Positions 27,888 to 41,154 of a stretch of 64,000 nucleotides of DNA are shown here, one piece after another (position 1 is the first letter of the stretch; every line of letters starts with the position of its first letter). This stretch comes from an uncultured Marinobacter sp. (GTDB taxonomy: Bacteria > Pseudomonadota > Gammaproteobacteria > Pseudomonadales > Oleiphilaceae): positions 1 through 64,000 of the forward strand of contig NZ_CANLBK010000001.1 of the NCBI RefSeq assembly GCF_947488835.1. Direction: 5' to 3'. Under the pieces are notes generated by a model. That model saw nothing but the letters and a program-made list of their open reading frames with translations. It did not search any database and was not told the DNA's origin. The translations under genes were made by a program, and so were the position numbers.

Positions 27888-29211
27888 GCCCGCAATGGGG
27901 TACGCCTTTCCGGAGGCGTTGCTTGCGCCGGTTAAAGCCATTTCTGGCTACCGGCGTCTTTGGGTTGCCCTCAGTGGCGGCCTGGATTCCACCCTTCTTT
28001 TGCATCTTGCCGCACTCTGCCATTCCGGAGTGCGAGCGTTGCATATCAACCATCAGCTTCAGGCCAATGCTGGCGATACGGAAGTCTTTTGCCGGGAATT
28101 CTGCGCCGAGTTGGATATTCCTCTTACTGTTCAGCCAGTGTCGGTCAAGCTCGGTGCCGGCCCTGGAGAGGGCCTCGAAGAGGCGGCACGTAAGGCCCGC
28201 TACAGTGTTTTCGAAACACTTCTTGAGCCTGATGATGTGTTGCTGATGGCCCATCATGGTGATGATCAGGCTGAAACAGTACTGTTTCGAATGTTCCGTG
28301 GCAGCGGTGTCGCCGGTCTTGCAGGTATGCCTGAAACCCGCCCCTTAGGTCAGGGCCGCCTTGCCAGGCCGTTGCTGGGAGTCGATCGGGCGGAACTCGA
28401 GCTTCACGCTCGTCAGGCCGGACTTTCCTGGGTTGATGATCCCAGCAATACAGATCAGAAATTCGATCGAAACTTCCTCCGTATCAGCATTCTTCCGGCA
28501 TTAAAAAAGCGCTGGCCCGGGCTGAATCAGCGACTGCGGCACAGTGCGGGCGCTTGCTCAGAAAGCGATTTTTTGAACCAGCGGCTGGCGGAGTTGCAGT
28601 GGCGGTCATTGGGAGGGCATAAACGTCGCCTCCCGGTGGCGGGGTTGGGTGCGCTTTCTCTGGTGGAACAGAAGAATCTTCTGCGTTGGTGGGTCCTGCG
28701 AGCCGGATATGATGTCCCTTCAATAAGTGATTGGTCACAGGTGTTGGGCGATCTATTGCAAGCTGCGGAGGATCGATCTCCGGAATTGCGGGGTGACAAT
28801 TACAGCCTTCGACGTTTTCAGGGCGAGCTGTATTTGGTTCCTGAGTCCGCTGACTTGCCAAAGGAACCTGTAACGCTTCAATTTGGCGAGCCGGTGCAGT
28901 GGGGCGAATGGACGATCCGTCTGATTCCATCGTTTACAGCGAAAGCCGCTACGCCGCCAATACGAATATGTACGAGGCAGGGTGGAGAACGCATACGTTT
29001 TCACGCTGGAGGTCAGTCAAAATCACTGAAAAAGTGGCTGCAGGAACAGGCGGTTCCACCTTGGGAAAGGCTGCGTCTACCCTTGGTTTTCAGGGGTGTG
29101 GAGCCGGAAAAAGAACTCATCGCCATTGGCGATTTATGGTGTTCTGAACAATACTGCGGGAAGGCGCCGGCTGCAGGCTTGCAGCTGATTGTAGAGCGGG
29201 ATTGTGATTGA
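27871..29211 (+). CDS. tilS: tRNA(Ile)-lysidine synthase
   Basis: A 446-residue N-type ATP pyrophosphatase that converts C34 of tRNA-Ile(CAU) to lysidine. The PP-loop is [12 protein letters not shown] near residue 35, followed by [25 protein letters not shown] and [18 protein letters not shown], all hallmarks of TilS. The C-terminal TilS_C domain is also present. The listed start overlaps accA by 17 nt; an ATG at 27895, after the accA stop, would shorten it by 8 residues and is equally possible. Confidence 0.95.
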   Translation: MTPGVKPAMGYAFPEALLAPVKAISGYRRLWVALSGGLDSTLLLHLAALCHSGVRALHINHQLQANAGDTEVFCREFCAELDIPLTVQPVSVKLGAGPGEGLEEAARKARYSVFETLLEPDDVLLMAHHGDDQAETVLFRMFRGSGVAGLAGMPETRPLGQGRLARPLLGVDRAELELHARQAGLSWVDDPSNTDQKFDRNFLRISILPALKKRWPGLNQRLRHSAGACSESDFLNQRLAELQWRSLGGHKRRLPVAGLGALSLVEQKNLLRWWVLRAGYDVPSISDWSQVLGDLLQAAEDRSPELRGDNYSLRRFQGELYLVPESADLPKEPVTLQFGEPVQWGEWTIRLIPSFTAKAATPPIRICTRQGGERIRFHAGGQSKSLKKWLQEQAVPPWERLRLPLVFRGVEPEKELIAIGDLWCSEQYCGKAPAAGLQLIVERDCD

Positions 29212-29256
29212 GTCGTTGAGGGCTTTCTGGTAGTCTGGCGTCCCATCTTGAGATGA

Positions 29257-31794
<2,538 letters not shown>

Positions 31795-31809
31795 AGCCTT
31801 GGTGGCACG

Positions 31810-31914
31810 AGCAAGCTGGTAGGGCCTTACGAAACACGCTGTGAATACGTCCATGTACGCTTGGCTACGCCATCCATGGCTTCGCACAGTTCCGTAAGGC
31901 CCTACCAGCTTGCT
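31810..31914 (-). ncRNA. TwoAYGGAY-like structured element, copy 1
   Basis: Perfect 22-bp inverted arms (31810-31831 and 31893-31914) enclose a 61-nt core. On the minus strand the core has two hairpins: GCC-ATGGAT-GGC (31880-31869) and TAC-ATGGAC-GTA (31857-31846), joined by a linker containing CAAGCG. An inner CTGTG/CACAG helix sits above the arms. Two further copies in the window share the core but not the arm sequences. The arrangement fits my recollection of the TwoAYGGAY candidate RNA motif. The strand is set by the ANGGAN loops. It lies between kdsA and eno. Confidence 0.65.
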
Positions 31915-31944
31915 CTTGATCAGACTTCTGTTAATGACCTTTGA

Positions 31945-33264
<1,320 letters not shown>

Positions 33265-33278
33265 ATTTAGCAGCTGTT

Positions 33279-33311
33279 TTTTTACCTGTGACCCTCAAGG
33301 TCGCAGGTAAC
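33279..33311 (+). terminator. First hairpin after eno (weak terminator or stabiliser)
   Basis: An imperfect stem of TTACCTG-TGACC (33282 onward) pairing with GGTCG-CAGGTAA around CTCAA. It lacks a following T tract but precedes a proper terminator by a few bases, so it more likely protects the eno mRNA 3' end. Confidence 0.45.
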
Positions 33312-33318
33312 AAAATGT

Positions 33319-33366
33319 TAAGGCCGTCGTGGATTGAATGAAAATTCAGTCACGATGGCCTTTTTG
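33319..33366 (+). terminator. Rho-independent terminator after eno
   Basis: A stem of AAGGCCGTCGTG (33320-33331) pairing with CACGATGGCCTT (33351-33362), with one mismatch, encloses a 19-nt loop that can itself pair partly. It is followed by TTTT from 33362. It separates eno from ftsB. Confidence 0.78.
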
Positions 33367-33469
33367 CCCAATCAGTTAGAAGAACTTGTTGCGAATTTGC
33401 TCTAAGGTCTATACTTATCATCCGGTGTTTGATTTTTGATCGCTTAACTCCTGAACGGAATTGGTATTA

Positions 33470-33742
33470 ATGAAGTTGCTTTGGGCCCTCATGGTTGTTC
33501 TCATTCTCCTGCTGCAGGTGCGTCTGTGGATTGGTGAGGGTAGTTTTGCGCAGGTATGGGCGTTAGAGCACTCTATTGCCGAGCAGCGTGAGGAGAATGC
33601 TGAGCTATCTACCCGCAATGAGCGTCTTTACGCGGAGGTGCGCAACCTTCGTAATGAGCAGGGCGCTGTTGAAGAGCGGGCCCGGATGAATCTTGGGCTG
33701 ATTCGCGATGATGAGACCTTTTTTCTTGTTGTTGAGCAGTAA
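33470..33742 (+). CDS. ftsB: Cell division protein FtsB
   Basis: A 90-residue bitopic membrane protein. A single transmembrane helix spans about residues 2-20 (LLWALMVVLILLLQVRLWIG), then a periplasmic coiled coil (about 30-65) and the conserved tail ARMNLGLIRDDETFF. It forms a complex with FtsL and FtsQ at the division septum. The ATG at 33470 is preferred to an in-frame TTG at 33461. Its position between eno and ispD is the classical one. Confidence 0.95.
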   Translation: MKLLWALMVVLILLLQVRLWIGEGSFAQVWALEHSIAEQREENAELSTRNERLYAEVRNLRNEQGAVEERARMNLGLIRDDETFFLVVEQ

Positions 33743-33774
33743 TTTTTTTGGTCCGAAGCATTGGAGTACTGAGC

Positions 33775-33874
33775 GGCAGGGGCGTCCTTTTCAGGACACG
33801 CTATGAACACTTCCCTGTGCGCTTGACGGTGGCCATCCTTGGCCACCGACATTCCTGAAAAGGACGCCCCTGCC
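33775..33874 (-). ncRNA. TwoAYGGAY-like structured element, copy 2
   Basis: Perfect 22-bp arms (33775-33796 and 33853-33874), unrelated in sequence to those of copies 1 and 3, enclose a 56-nt core. On the minus strand the core gives GGTGGCC-AAGGAT-GGCCACC and, after a CAAGCG linker, CAC-AGGGAA-GTG. The sequence after the second hairpin (TTCATAGCGTGT) closely matches copy 1 (TTCACAGCGTGT). It lies between ftsB and ispD, and its right arm ends 27 nt before the ispD start. Confidence 0.65.
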
Positions 33875-33901
33875 ACTCTTTCAGCTATGTGCGAAACCCT
33901 C

Positions 33902-34603
33902 ATGAGTGACTCTAAACTCTGGTTGATTGTTCCCGCCGCAGGCATTGGTCAGCGCATGCAGGCTGAATGCCCAAAGCAATACCTCCGTATTAATAATCGC
34001 TTTATACTCGATATCACTTTGTCACGCATGTTGAGTTCCGGGGTTTTTGCCGGCTGCATGGTTCCGTTGAATTCAACGGATAGTTGGTGGCCAGAGTCTG
34101 ACGCCAGTAATGATGACCGTATTCAAACCTGTAGCGGCGGCGCGGAGCGGGCGGATTCTGTGCTCTCGGCGCTGCACGCTCTCAAAGAACAGGTGGCTGC
34201 GGATGACTGGATGCTGGTTCACGATGCGGCTCGTCCTTGTGTTCATCCGGCCGATCTTGCGAATCTTGTTTCAACACTGGCGGATCATCCAGTAGGTGGC
34301 CTGCTCGCGGCTCCGGTTGCGGATACGCTTAAAAAGGCGGAGTCGGGCGATTTGCCTGAGGTAGTCGAGACCGCGGATCGCAGCCGGCTTTGGCGTGCGT
34401 TAACACCCCAGATGTTCCGTTATTCCATGCTGGTTGCGGCATTGGAGAGGGCGCTGAAGGAGAAGCAGCCGGTTACGGATGAGTCCTCGGCTATGGAGTT
34501 TTCCGGTAATATGCCGGTTCTTGTGGAGGGTCGGCCGGACAATATCAAGATTACCGTGCCTGCTGATCTGGATCTTGCTGGCTTTATTCTTGGCCGGCTC
34601 TGA
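33902..34603 (+). CDS. ispD: 2-C-methyl-D-erythritol 4-phosphate cytidylyltransferase
   Basis: A 233-residue enzyme of the MEP isoprenoid pathway. The nucleotide-binding motif is PAAGIGQRMQAECPKQY at the N terminus, with VHDAARPCV in the middle and DESSAME near residue 190. I chose the ATG at 33902, which gives the family N terminus. Longer frames from 33887 or 33839 would add residues, the latter encoded by the inverted-repeat element. It precedes ispF as usual. Confidence 0.95.
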   Translation: MSDSKLWLIVPAAGIGQRMQAECPKQYLRINNRFILDITLSRMLSSGVFAGCMVPLNSTDSWWPESDASNDDRIQTCSGGAERADSVLSALHALKEQVAADDWMLVHDAARPCVHPADLANLVSTLADHPVGGLLAAPVADTLKKAESGDLPEVVETADRSRLWRALTPQMFRYSMLVAALERALKEKQPVTDESSAMEFSGNMPVLVEGRPDNIKITVPADLDLAGFILGRL

Positions 34604-34629
34604 ATGTCTGAATTTCCCCGGAGTTGATT

Positions 34630-35109
34630 ATGCGAATTGGTCAGGGCTTTGATGTTCATGCCTTCGGCGAGGGCGATGCCGTTATTATTGGCGGTGTTTC
34701 CATTCCTTACAGCCAGGGTTTGAAAGCCCACTCTGATGGGGATGTGTTGCTGCATGCTTTGGCAGATGCCTTGTTAGGTGCAGTTGCACTGGGTGATATT
34801 GGGCATTTGTTTCCGGACACCAGTGCCGAGTGGGCGGGCGCGGATAGCCGTGATCTTTTGCGTAAGGTTATGGTTCGTGTCGCAGAAGAGGGATTTAGTG
34901 TGCTTAACGTAGATACCACCATTATTGCGCAGGCACCTAGAATGGCACCGCACATTGAGGCAATGCGTCTGAATATTGCGGATGATCTGGGTATCCCGGC
35001 GAGCCGTGTGAGTGTCAAGGCAACCACCAGCGAGAAGTTGGGCTTTACCGGTCGAGGCGAGGGTATTGCTTGTCAGGCAGTGTGTCTGCTTGAGCCGGTG
35101 ACGGTGTGA
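34630..35109 (+). CDS. ispF: 2-C-methyl-D-erythritol 2,4-cyclodiphosphate synthase
   Basis: A 159-residue trimeric metalloenzyme, next in the MEP pathway but one after IspD. The zinc ligands are in GFDVHAF (Asp8, His10) and [20 protein letters not shown] (His42). The C terminus has [19 protein letters not shown]. The ATG at 34630 gives the standard MRIGQG start. Its end overlaps the truD start by 4 nt. Confidence 0.97.
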   Translation: MRIGQGFDVHAFGEGDAVIIGGVSIPYSQGLKAHSDGDVLLHALADALLGAVALGDIGHLFPDTSAEWAGADSRDLLRKVMVRVAEEGFSVLNVDTTIIAQAPRMAPHIEAMRLNIADDLGIPASRVSVKATTSEKLGFTGRGEGIACQAVCLLEPVTV

Positions 35110-36203
35110 GTGATACCGGGATTAATGAAAAAAAATGGCGGTTGGACTGGCCAGTATCCGGTGGTGCACGGGTAGCCAGTGCGCAGTTGAAAACCACACC
35201 GGAAGATTTCCGGGTAACTGAGATTTTGGATGAGTTCCCTGACCAGGCAGAGCCATCTAATCACGTAAGCGTTACCGGCGAAGGTGAGCATTTGTGTTTG
35301 CGTATCGAAAAAACGGGTGACAATACGGAGTTTGTGGCGGGAGAGTTAGCTACTCTTGCGGGTTGTCGGTCTTATGACGTGGGGTTTTGCGGGCTCAAAG
35401 ATCGCCATGCTGTGACCAGTCAATGGTTCAGTCTTTATCGTCCCGGTATGATGGGAGACGACACAGCTTTGATAGCGCAGATTTCAGAGCGCTGGCTGGT
35501 GCTGTCGGCTCATCGCAGTGTGCGCAAACTGCGCCGTGGTGATCATCAAGGCAACCGTTTTGTAATTACGCTCAGGCAGGTTAATGCTGATCGCGAGCGG
35601 GTTGAAGGTGCCCTTGAACGCCTGAAAGGGCAGGGCGCACCAAACTACTTTGGGCCCCAGCGGTTTGGCTTTGCCGGCGGTAATCTGGATCGAGCGGTTC
35701 ATATTGACCCTGCAGCATTGAACCGCGGTGGCGGGAAAGGTAAACGCAGAGGCCGGGGGCGCAGCGCGGGCAAGTCAGGCGGTGGCAGAGATGATCGGAA
35801 AAACGTATTGTACTTTTCGGCCGCCCGGTCCTGGTTGTTTAATGAAGTGCTTGCAGACCGGGTAGCAGAGGGTAGCTGGACAATGCCGATACCGGGCGAA
35901 CCTTCGGAGTATCCAACCGGCCCATTGTGGGGCGATGGCGGAACAAGCGCCAGTGGTGAGGCAGAGCAGCGTGAACGGGAAACAGTGGCCCAAACACCCG
36001 AGTTGGCATCGCTGTTTCTGGCGACGCGAATGAAGCCCGAGCGTCGCCCGCTGGTTGCCATGGCAAAGGATTTAATCTGGAGCTGGCTTGAAGATGGTAG
36101 CTTGCAGCTTGATTTCGTTTTGGATCCGGGCCAGTACGCCACTACGGTTTTGGGTGATATTTTTGAGCTTGAGGACATGAGCCTCAGCCAACATAACAAA
36201 TAA
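35106..36203 (+). CDS. truD: tRNA pseudouridine(13) synthase
   Basis: A 365-residue pseudouridine synthase that modifies U13 of tRNA-Glu. The signature motif with the catalytic Asp is [19 protein letters not shown] at about residue 95, with NYFGPQRFG and [16 protein letters not shown] following. The GTG start overlaps the ispF stop (GTGA). An unusual run rich in Gly, Lys and Arg (35721-35798, about residues 206-231) sits just before [10 protein letters not shown]; the Escherichia coli enzyme has only a short linker there as I recall it. Confidence 0.95.
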   Translation: MSDTGINEKKWRLDWPVSGGARVASAQLKTTPEDFRVTEILDEFPDQAEPSNHVSVTGEGEHLCLRIEKTGDNTEFVAGELATLAGCRSYDVGFCGLKDRHAVTSQWFSLYRPGMMGDDTALIAQISERWLVLSAHRSVRKLRRGDHQGNRFVITLRQVNADRERVEGALERLKGQGAPNYFGPQRFGFAGGNLDRAVHIDPAALNRGGGKGKRRGRGRSAGKSGGGRDDRKNVLYFSAARSWLFNEVLADRVAEGSWTMPIPGEPSEYPTGPLWGDGGTSASGEAEQRERETVAQTPELASLFLATRMKPERRPLVAMAKDLIWSWLEDGSLQLDFVLDPGQYATTVLGDIFELEDMSLSQHNK

Positions 36204-36260
36204 CACAGCTAACTGGTTTCGGTTGGCTAGTGTTTAGCTAGCAAATATCTGGAGTGTACT

Positions 36261-37031
36261 TTGCGTATTCTGTTGTCTAACGATGATGGTGTTCATTCAC
36301 CAGGGCTTATCGCCCTGTATGAAGGACTCAAAGGCTTGGGTGATCTTGAGGTGGTTGCACCGGACAGGGATCACAGCGGCGCGAGTAACGCGTTGACGCT
36401 CAATCGCCCCCTTACGGTCGAGCGGCATCCCAATGGTTTCCGTTCTATCGATGGCACGCCCACAGATTGTGTGCATCTGGCAGTTAACGGATTATTTGAT
36501 GAGCCTTTCGACCGGGTGGTTTCGGGTATCAACACCCACGCCAACCTGGGTGACGATATTATCTACTCAGGTACCGTAGCTGCAGCCACCGAAGGCCGTC
36601 ATCTTGGTTTGCCAGCTATTGCGGTATCTCTGGTCAGTGAGGGGCGCAATCATTACGACACGGCTGCCAGGGTTGTACGCATGCTCCTTGAAAGCCAGCG
36701 CCCGTTTGTTTTAGGGCCGCGCTCTATTCTGAATGTGAACGTGCCAGACTTGCCGTGGGAAGAGCTCGCGGGGTTCCGCGTAACCCGCCTGGGTGATCGG
36801 GAGCGAGCGGAAGGTGCTGTACCTATGACCTGCCCGAGGGGAAAGGAGCGTTACTGGATTGGTGCTGCAGGCAAAGGCGGTGATGCCGGCCCGGGAACCG
36901 ACTTCCATGCGGTTGCGCAAGGTTACGTTTCTCTTACGCCGGTACACATTGATATGACTCGCCATGAAGCCCTCGTATCGCTCAGAACCTGGGTGGATTC
37001 CCTTCAGACATCCATGGGGGATGATGTGTGA
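36261..37031 (+). CDS. surE: 5'/3'-nucleotidase SurE
   Basis: A 256-residue metal-dependent phosphatase for nucleoside monophosphates, linked to stationary-phase survival. The N terminus has the metal site [15 protein letters not shown], followed by [17 protein letters not shown] and [23 protein letters not shown]. The start codon is TTG at 36261, supported by GGAG at 36251 and by the family N terminus. It overlaps pcm by 4 nt. Confidence 0.96.
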   Translation: MRILLSNDDGVHSPGLIALYEGLKGLGDLEVVAPDRDHSGASNALTLNRPLTVERHPNGFRSIDGTPTDCVHLAVNGLFDEPFDRVVSGINTHANLGDDIIYSGTVAAATEGRHLGLPAIAVSLVSEGRNHYDTAARVVRMLLESQRPFVLGPRSILNVNVPDLPWEELAGFRVTRLGDRERAEGAVPMTCPRGKERYWIGAAGKGGDAGPGTDFHAVAQGYVSLTPVHIDMTRHEALVSLRTWVDSLQTSMGDDV

Positions 37032-37684
37032 GTGGTGAGATTCAAGGTATAGGGATGACCTCCCGGCGCACACGCATGCGCCTGGTTCAACGCCTCAAGG
37101 AATCCGGCATCAGCTCTGATCGCGTGCTGGATATTATGGGGCAGGTTCCCCGTCATATCTTTCTCGATGAGGCATTGTCCCATCGGGCTTATGAGGACAC
37201 GGCCCTGCCTATCGGCTATGGGCAGACGCTGTCCCAGCCCTACATCGTTGCTCGAATGACCGAACTGCTTCTCGGGCACGAACCTGCCAGAGTGTTGGAA
37301 TTGGGTACCGGGTCAGGCTATCAAACGGCGGTTTTGTCCCAGCTGTTTGATCAGATTTACAGCGTTGAACGGATCAAGCCACTTCAGGATCGTGCCCGTG
37401 ATCGGTTACGGCAACTCAATATCCGGAACGTCATGCTCAAGCATGCAGACGGAGGTATGGGATGGCCGGATAGGGGGCCATTTGACGGCATTATTGTTAC
37501 CGCCGCTCCCGTGGAGATCCCCTCAGAGCTTTTGGATCAGCTTGCTGACGGGGGAGTATTGATAGCACCTGTCGGTGAAGAGCACCAGGTATTGGTTGAG
37601 GTGATACGCAAGGGTGATCAGTTTGAGCGGCGAGAATTAGAACCGGTTCGCTTCGTACCCCTGTTGGGTGGGGTTGTCCGTTGA
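37028..37684 (+). CDS. pcm: Protein-L-isoaspartate O-methyltransferase
   Basis: A SAM-dependent methyltransferase that repairs isoaspartyl residues. Visible motifs are [30 protein letters not shown] split over the N-terminal third, the SAM motif [14 protein letters not shown], and the DGIIVTAAP strand. The listed GTG overlaps surE (GTGA). An ATG at 37055 preceded by an AGG-rich stretch would give a 209-residue protein closer to the usual length. Confidence 0.95.
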   Translation: MSGEIQGIGMTSRRTRMRLVQRLKESGISSDRVLDIMGQVPRHIFLDEALSHRAYEDTALPIGYGQTLSQPYIVARMTELLLGHEPARVLELGTGSGYQTAVLSQLFDQIYSVERIKPLQDRARDRLRQLNIRNVMLKHADGGMGWPDRGPFDGIIVTAAPVEIPSELLDQLADGGVLIAPVGEEHQVLVEVIRKGDQFERRELEPVRFVPLLGGVVR

Positions 37685-38643
37685 ACGGTCAGCAACATCC
37701 CGCCTCGGTGTTTCTCAAAGGCATGGCGATGGGAGCGGCAGATATTGTTCCCGGTGTTTCCGGGGGGACAGTGGCCTTCATCACCGGTATATATTTTCGG
37801 CTTCTTGAGGCGATTAATGCAGTTCCGGGAGCTGTGTTCAAGGATCTGCTCCGGGGCAATGTGAGGTCCTTCTGGCAGGCATGTGATGGCACTTTTCTCA
37901 GCACGCTGCTGCTGGGTATTCTTGTCAGCATTGTGACTCTGGCCTCTGGCATAAGCTATATGCTGGCCGAGTATCCAATTCTTGTCTGGAGCTTTTTCTT
38001 CGGGCTAATTCTGGCGTCTGTCTGGCACGTTGGGCGTCAGGCAAGGCGTTATCGGTCAGCGTTGCTTGGCCCCCTTATTTCGGGCATTGCGATTGCCTGG
38101 TGGATCACAACCTTGTCTGCAGGGCAGGTTAACCCTTCGGCGCTGACATTTTTCGCCGCTGGCGCTGTCGCAATATGCGCGATGATTCTGCCCGGAATTT
38201 CCGGGAGTTTCATTCTGGTCATTATCGGTATGTACGCACCGGTTCTTTTAGCGATTAAATCCCTCGATATCACCGTGCTGTTCTTGTTTATGGCTGGCTG
38301 TCTGGTGGGGCTTCTGTCTGTTGCAAGGCTTATCACATGGGCTTTTCACAAGTACCACGACCATGTTCTGGCCCTGCTGACTGGCTTCATGATAGGCGCA
38401 TTGAATAAAGTTTGGCCGTGGAAAGAAACTCTTAGCTGGAGAGCCAACAGTTCCGGCGAGCAAGTGCCCCTGACTGAAGTCAGTGTCAGCCCTTGGCAAT
38501 TTTTTGAGCTGACAGGGGCTGACCCGCAGATTGCCACCGCGCTGGCGGCCGCTGCAGCAGGCGTAGTGCTCGTCTTACTGATTGAATGGCTGGGTGGGCG
38601 AGGGCCGAAAAGTGAACAAGCGTTAGGCGATAGCATTGGTTAA
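37681..38643 (+). CDS. DUF368 family membrane protein
   Basis: A 320-residue protein with about 8-10 transmembrane segments. The family signature [22 protein letters not shown] is at the N terminus (beginning near residue 13), and a second, related glycine-proline motif [18 protein letters not shown] appears near residue 166. The start is TTG overlapping the pcm stop (TTGA). DUF368 proteins (PopT in some literature) are linked to recycling of the polyprenyl carrier lipid, as I recall. It interrupts the usual pcm-nlpD adjacency and may be co-transcribed with pcm. Confidence 0.88.
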   Translation: MNGQQHPASVFLKGMAMGAADIVPGVSGGTVAFITGIYFRLLEAINAVPGAVFKDLLRGNVRSFWQACDGTFLSTLLLGILVSIVTLASGISYMLAEYPILVWSFFFGLILASVWHVGRQARRYRSALLGPLISGIAIAWWITTLSAGQVNPSALTFFAAGAVAICAMILPGISGSFILVIIGMYAPVLLAIKSLDITVLFLFMAGCLVGLLSVARLITWAFHKYHDHVLALLTGFMIGALNKVWPWKETLSWRANSSGEQVPLTEVSVSPWQFFELTGADPQIATALAAAAAGVVLVLLIEWLGGRGPKSEQALGDSIG

Positions 38644-38784
38644 GTCGTGTTACCTTTTCAGGCATGCTCTTGTTTCCACCCGTAACAAAGAGCGGAGCGG
38701 GTAACGGAGATAGTCAGCAAGTAACTTGGAATTGATTTTAAAATGTGTAATAAATTAGCGAGTTACTTTTGAAACTTCAGGATC

Positions 38785-38812
38785 TTCTTTGATCAGAATC
38801 AGAGTCTATAAA
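38785..38812 (+). promoter_or_regulatory. Candidate promoter upstream of nlpD
   Basis: A TATAAA box at 38807-38812 with a weak upstream element TTCTTT (38785-38790) 16 nt before it, in an AT-rich part of the 200-nt gap before nlpD. The same gap holds five GTAAC/GTTAC sites (see findings). The match to consensus is weak on the -35 side. Confidence 0.3.
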
Positions 38813-38843
38813 GATTAGGTCTAACCGAGCTGGTGCTATTCCT

Positions 38844-39749
38844 GTGAGATTATTTCGTGGGTCAGCTAAAGCCGCGCAGTCGGCTTCCCCGCGGTTCCTC
38901 GTTGGTGCCCAGTTTACCTTGTGGGTTTCTCAAAACAGTCGAGCCTGCCTGTTTCTGTTGGGGTTCCTCGTACTCTCGGGTGCCTTGTCTGGTTGTAATA
39001 CCCAGGCCCTTCACCAAGACGATATCTACAACCCTCCGGTGTACTGGGGGCGCCATGTTGTGCGCCCGGGCGAGACTTTGTACGGCATTGCCTGGACTTA
39101 TGGGCGCGATTACCGAGAGCTGGGCAGTGCCAATGGAATCAGTCCACCCTGGACTATCCGTGCAGGGCAGGTGCTTCGCCTGGATCTTCGCGGCACCGCT
39201 CAACCAGACAGTAATTCACGGGTCGCAACGAAGCCAACCAGATCAACGGGCACCACGTCGGCTGGAGCGACCCGGGCTACCCCCCCTGTACCAACGCCTG
39301 CAAATACCCGGAAACCTGCGGTTACTCGCAAGCCTGATACATCTGCACCAATAGCATCGCGAACCCAAACTGTGGCCGGTGTTTCATGGCGTTGGCCACA
39401 CTCTGGCACCGTAATTGCAGGCTATTCAGCATCCGGAAAAGTCAACAAAGGCGTTGATATTGCGGGGAAAGCCGGGGATGCTGTTAGATCTGCCGCAGAT
39501 GGAAGTGTGGTCTATGCCGGCAATGGTTTGCTTGGATACGGCAATTTGATTATTGTGAATCATAACGAGCGCTATCTGAGCGCTTATGCTCATAATCGGA
39601 AGATTCTGGTCAGCGAAGGAGAGGGGGTGAAAGCCGGGCAAGTCATAGCAGAACTGGGTAGTAGTGGTGTAGATAGGCCGAAGTTACATTTTGAAATTCG
39701 AAAAAATGGAAACCCGGTTGATCCAGCACATTATCTGCCACCTCGCTAG
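38844..39749 (+). CDS. nlpD: Murein hydrolase activator NlpD (LysM and LytM domains)
   Basis: A 301-residue outer-membrane lipoprotein. The lipobox Cys is in GALSGC at residue 51, preceded by an unusually long N-terminal part; an internal start is possible. A LysM domain (about 70-115) is followed by a Pro/Thr/Lys-rich linker and a LytM/M23 domain (about 190-300). The M23 metal sites are degenerate (NKGVDIAG in place of a His-containing motif), as in Escherichia coli NlpD, which activates amidase AmiC instead of cutting murein itself. It precedes rpoS, whose promoter commonly lies within nlpD. Confidence 0.93.
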   Translation: MRLFRGSAKAAQSASPRFLVGAQFTLWVSQNSRACLFLLGFLVLSGALSGCNTQALHQDDIYNPPVYWGRHVVRPGETLYGIAWTYGRDYRELGSANGISPPWTIRAGQVLRLDLRGTAQPDSNSRVATKPTRSTGTTSAGATRATPPVPTPANTRKPAVTRKPDTSAPIASRTQTVAGVSWRWPHSGTVIAGYSASGKVNKGVDIAGKAGDAVRSAADGSVVYAGNGLLGYGNLIIVNHNERYLSAYAHNRKILVSEGEGVKAGQVIAELGSSGVDRPKLHFEIRKNGNPVDPAHYLPPR

Positions 39750-39905
39750 TGACAAGCACGGTTCGACAAAACAAGAAGAAAAGGTGGTCAAAGCGCCAAA
39801 CTGGCCATTGAAGAAGTCCTGAATAAAAAGCGAAGTATCCAATGTCCGCAATAAAAAGAAGTATCGGGCGAAAAAACAGGATTGTTGAAAGGCGGGGTAA
39901 TAGAT

Positions 39906-40919
39906 ATGTCAGCAGAACAAGAAGATATCATTATTGATCGCATAACAGATGTTGATGGCTCTACAGACGTTGAAGATTCTGAGGAGCAACTTCTCGCAGA
40001 AGAAGAAAATGATAAGACAGCCCCAGAGGTTACTGAGGTTGAAGGTAAGTTCTCCACCAAAGGTAGCTACTACAGTAGTGCCTCCAAACAGCTGGATCCT
40101 ACACAGCTTTATCTCAACGAAATTGGTTTTTCGCCGCTCCTGACTCCGGAAGAGGAGGTCTACTTTGCACGTCTTGCGCGTAAAGGAGAGGAGTCTGGCC
40201 GCAAGCGAATGATTGAGAGTAACCTTCGACTGGTTGTGAAAATAGCACGGCGCTATGTGAATCGTGGCCTGACCCTGCTAGACCTGATTGAGGAGGGTAA
40301 TCTCGGCCTGATTCGTGCGGTTGAGAAGTTTGACCCGGAGCGAGGCTTCCGCTTCTCTACCTATGCAACATGGTGGATCCGCCAGACGATTGAGCGGGCC
40401 ATTATGAACCAGACCCGCACCATCCGGTTGCCTATCCACGTAGTTAAAGAACTCAACTTGTACTTGCGGGCAGCGCGAGAGCTGACGCAAAAGCTTGATC
40501 ACGAGCCGACAGCCGAAGAAATTGCCCAGTTGGTCGGCAAGCCAGTCAACGATGTAAAACGAATGCTAGGCTTGAATGAACGTGTTGCATCCATGGACAC
40601 GCCCATTGGCCCCGGCGGCGAGAAATCCCTGCTTGATACTGTCGCAGATGAAGGCGCATCTGACCCTGCCGATGTGTTGCAGGAAAACAACATGAGCGCC
40701 TGCATTGGGAAGTGGATAGATCAGCTAAGTGAAAAGCAGCAGGAGGTTCTGTCCCGCCGTTTCGGTCTTCGGGGTTACCCGGTTAGCACACTGGAAGAGG
40801 TTGGCCAGGAAATTGGCCTGACTCGCGAACGTGTTCGCCAGATCCAGGTAGAAGCGTTGCGGCGCCTGCGTGAAATCCTGGAAAAAGAAGGGCTCACAGG
40901 GAGCCTGCTATTTAAATAG
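39906..40919 (+). CDS. rpoS: RNA polymerase sigma factor RpoS
   Basis: A 337-residue general-stress sigma factor. An acidic N-terminal region precedes region 1.2 ([21 protein letters not shown]), region 2 ([42 protein letters not shown]), region 3 and region 4 with the helix-turn-helix [20 protein letters not shown]. The ATG at 39906 is preferred because of the GGCGGGG ribosome binding site; a TTG at 39882 would add 8 residues. Confidence 0.97.
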   Translation: MSAEQEDIIIDRITDVDGSTDVEDSEEQLLAEEENDKTAPEVTEVEGKFSTKGSYYSSASKQLDPTQLYLNEIGFSPLLTPEEEVYFARLARKGEESGRKRMIESNLRLVVKIARRYVNRGLTLLDLIEEGNLGLIRAVEKFDPERGFRFSTYATWWIRQTIERAIMNQTRTIRLPIHVVKELNLYLRAARELTQKLDHEPTAEEIAQLVGKPVNDVKRMLGLNERVASMDTPIGPGGEKSLLDTVADEGASDPADVLQENNMSACIGKWIDQLSEKQQEVLSRRFGLRGYPVSTLEEVGQEIGLTRERVRQIQVEALRRLREILEKEGLTGSLLFK

Positions 40920-40939
40920 CTTTTCTGACGCAGCACTCT

Positions 40940-40980
40940 AAACGCCGGCCATGCATCATGGCCGGCGTTTCGTGTTTTAC
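40940..40980 (+). terminator. Terminator after rpoS
   Basis: A perfect 14-bp stem, AAACGCCGGCCATG (40940-40953) pairing with 40957-40970, encloses a 3-nt loop. TTT (inside the stem) and CGTGTTTT follow. The remaining 170 nt before the next gene have no other clear signal. Confidence 0.85.
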
Positions 40981-41154
40981 TGGCGCTGAAAAAATATATC
41001 TGCATAAACAACTTGTAAAAAAGTAACCCTGCAAATGAGAACCAGGTGGCGCTTAACCCGAGCCGGTCGTTGGTAGAATAGCTACGCCGGGGGCTAAGGA
41101 TTTGTACTTGGTGACGAATGAAATCTCATAATAATGACTGAAAAGGAAAGGACT

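Noticed and set aside
33839..33901. Upstream ATG for ispD
   Set aside because: The added residues come from the right half of the inverted-repeat element and from sequence that is not IspD-like.
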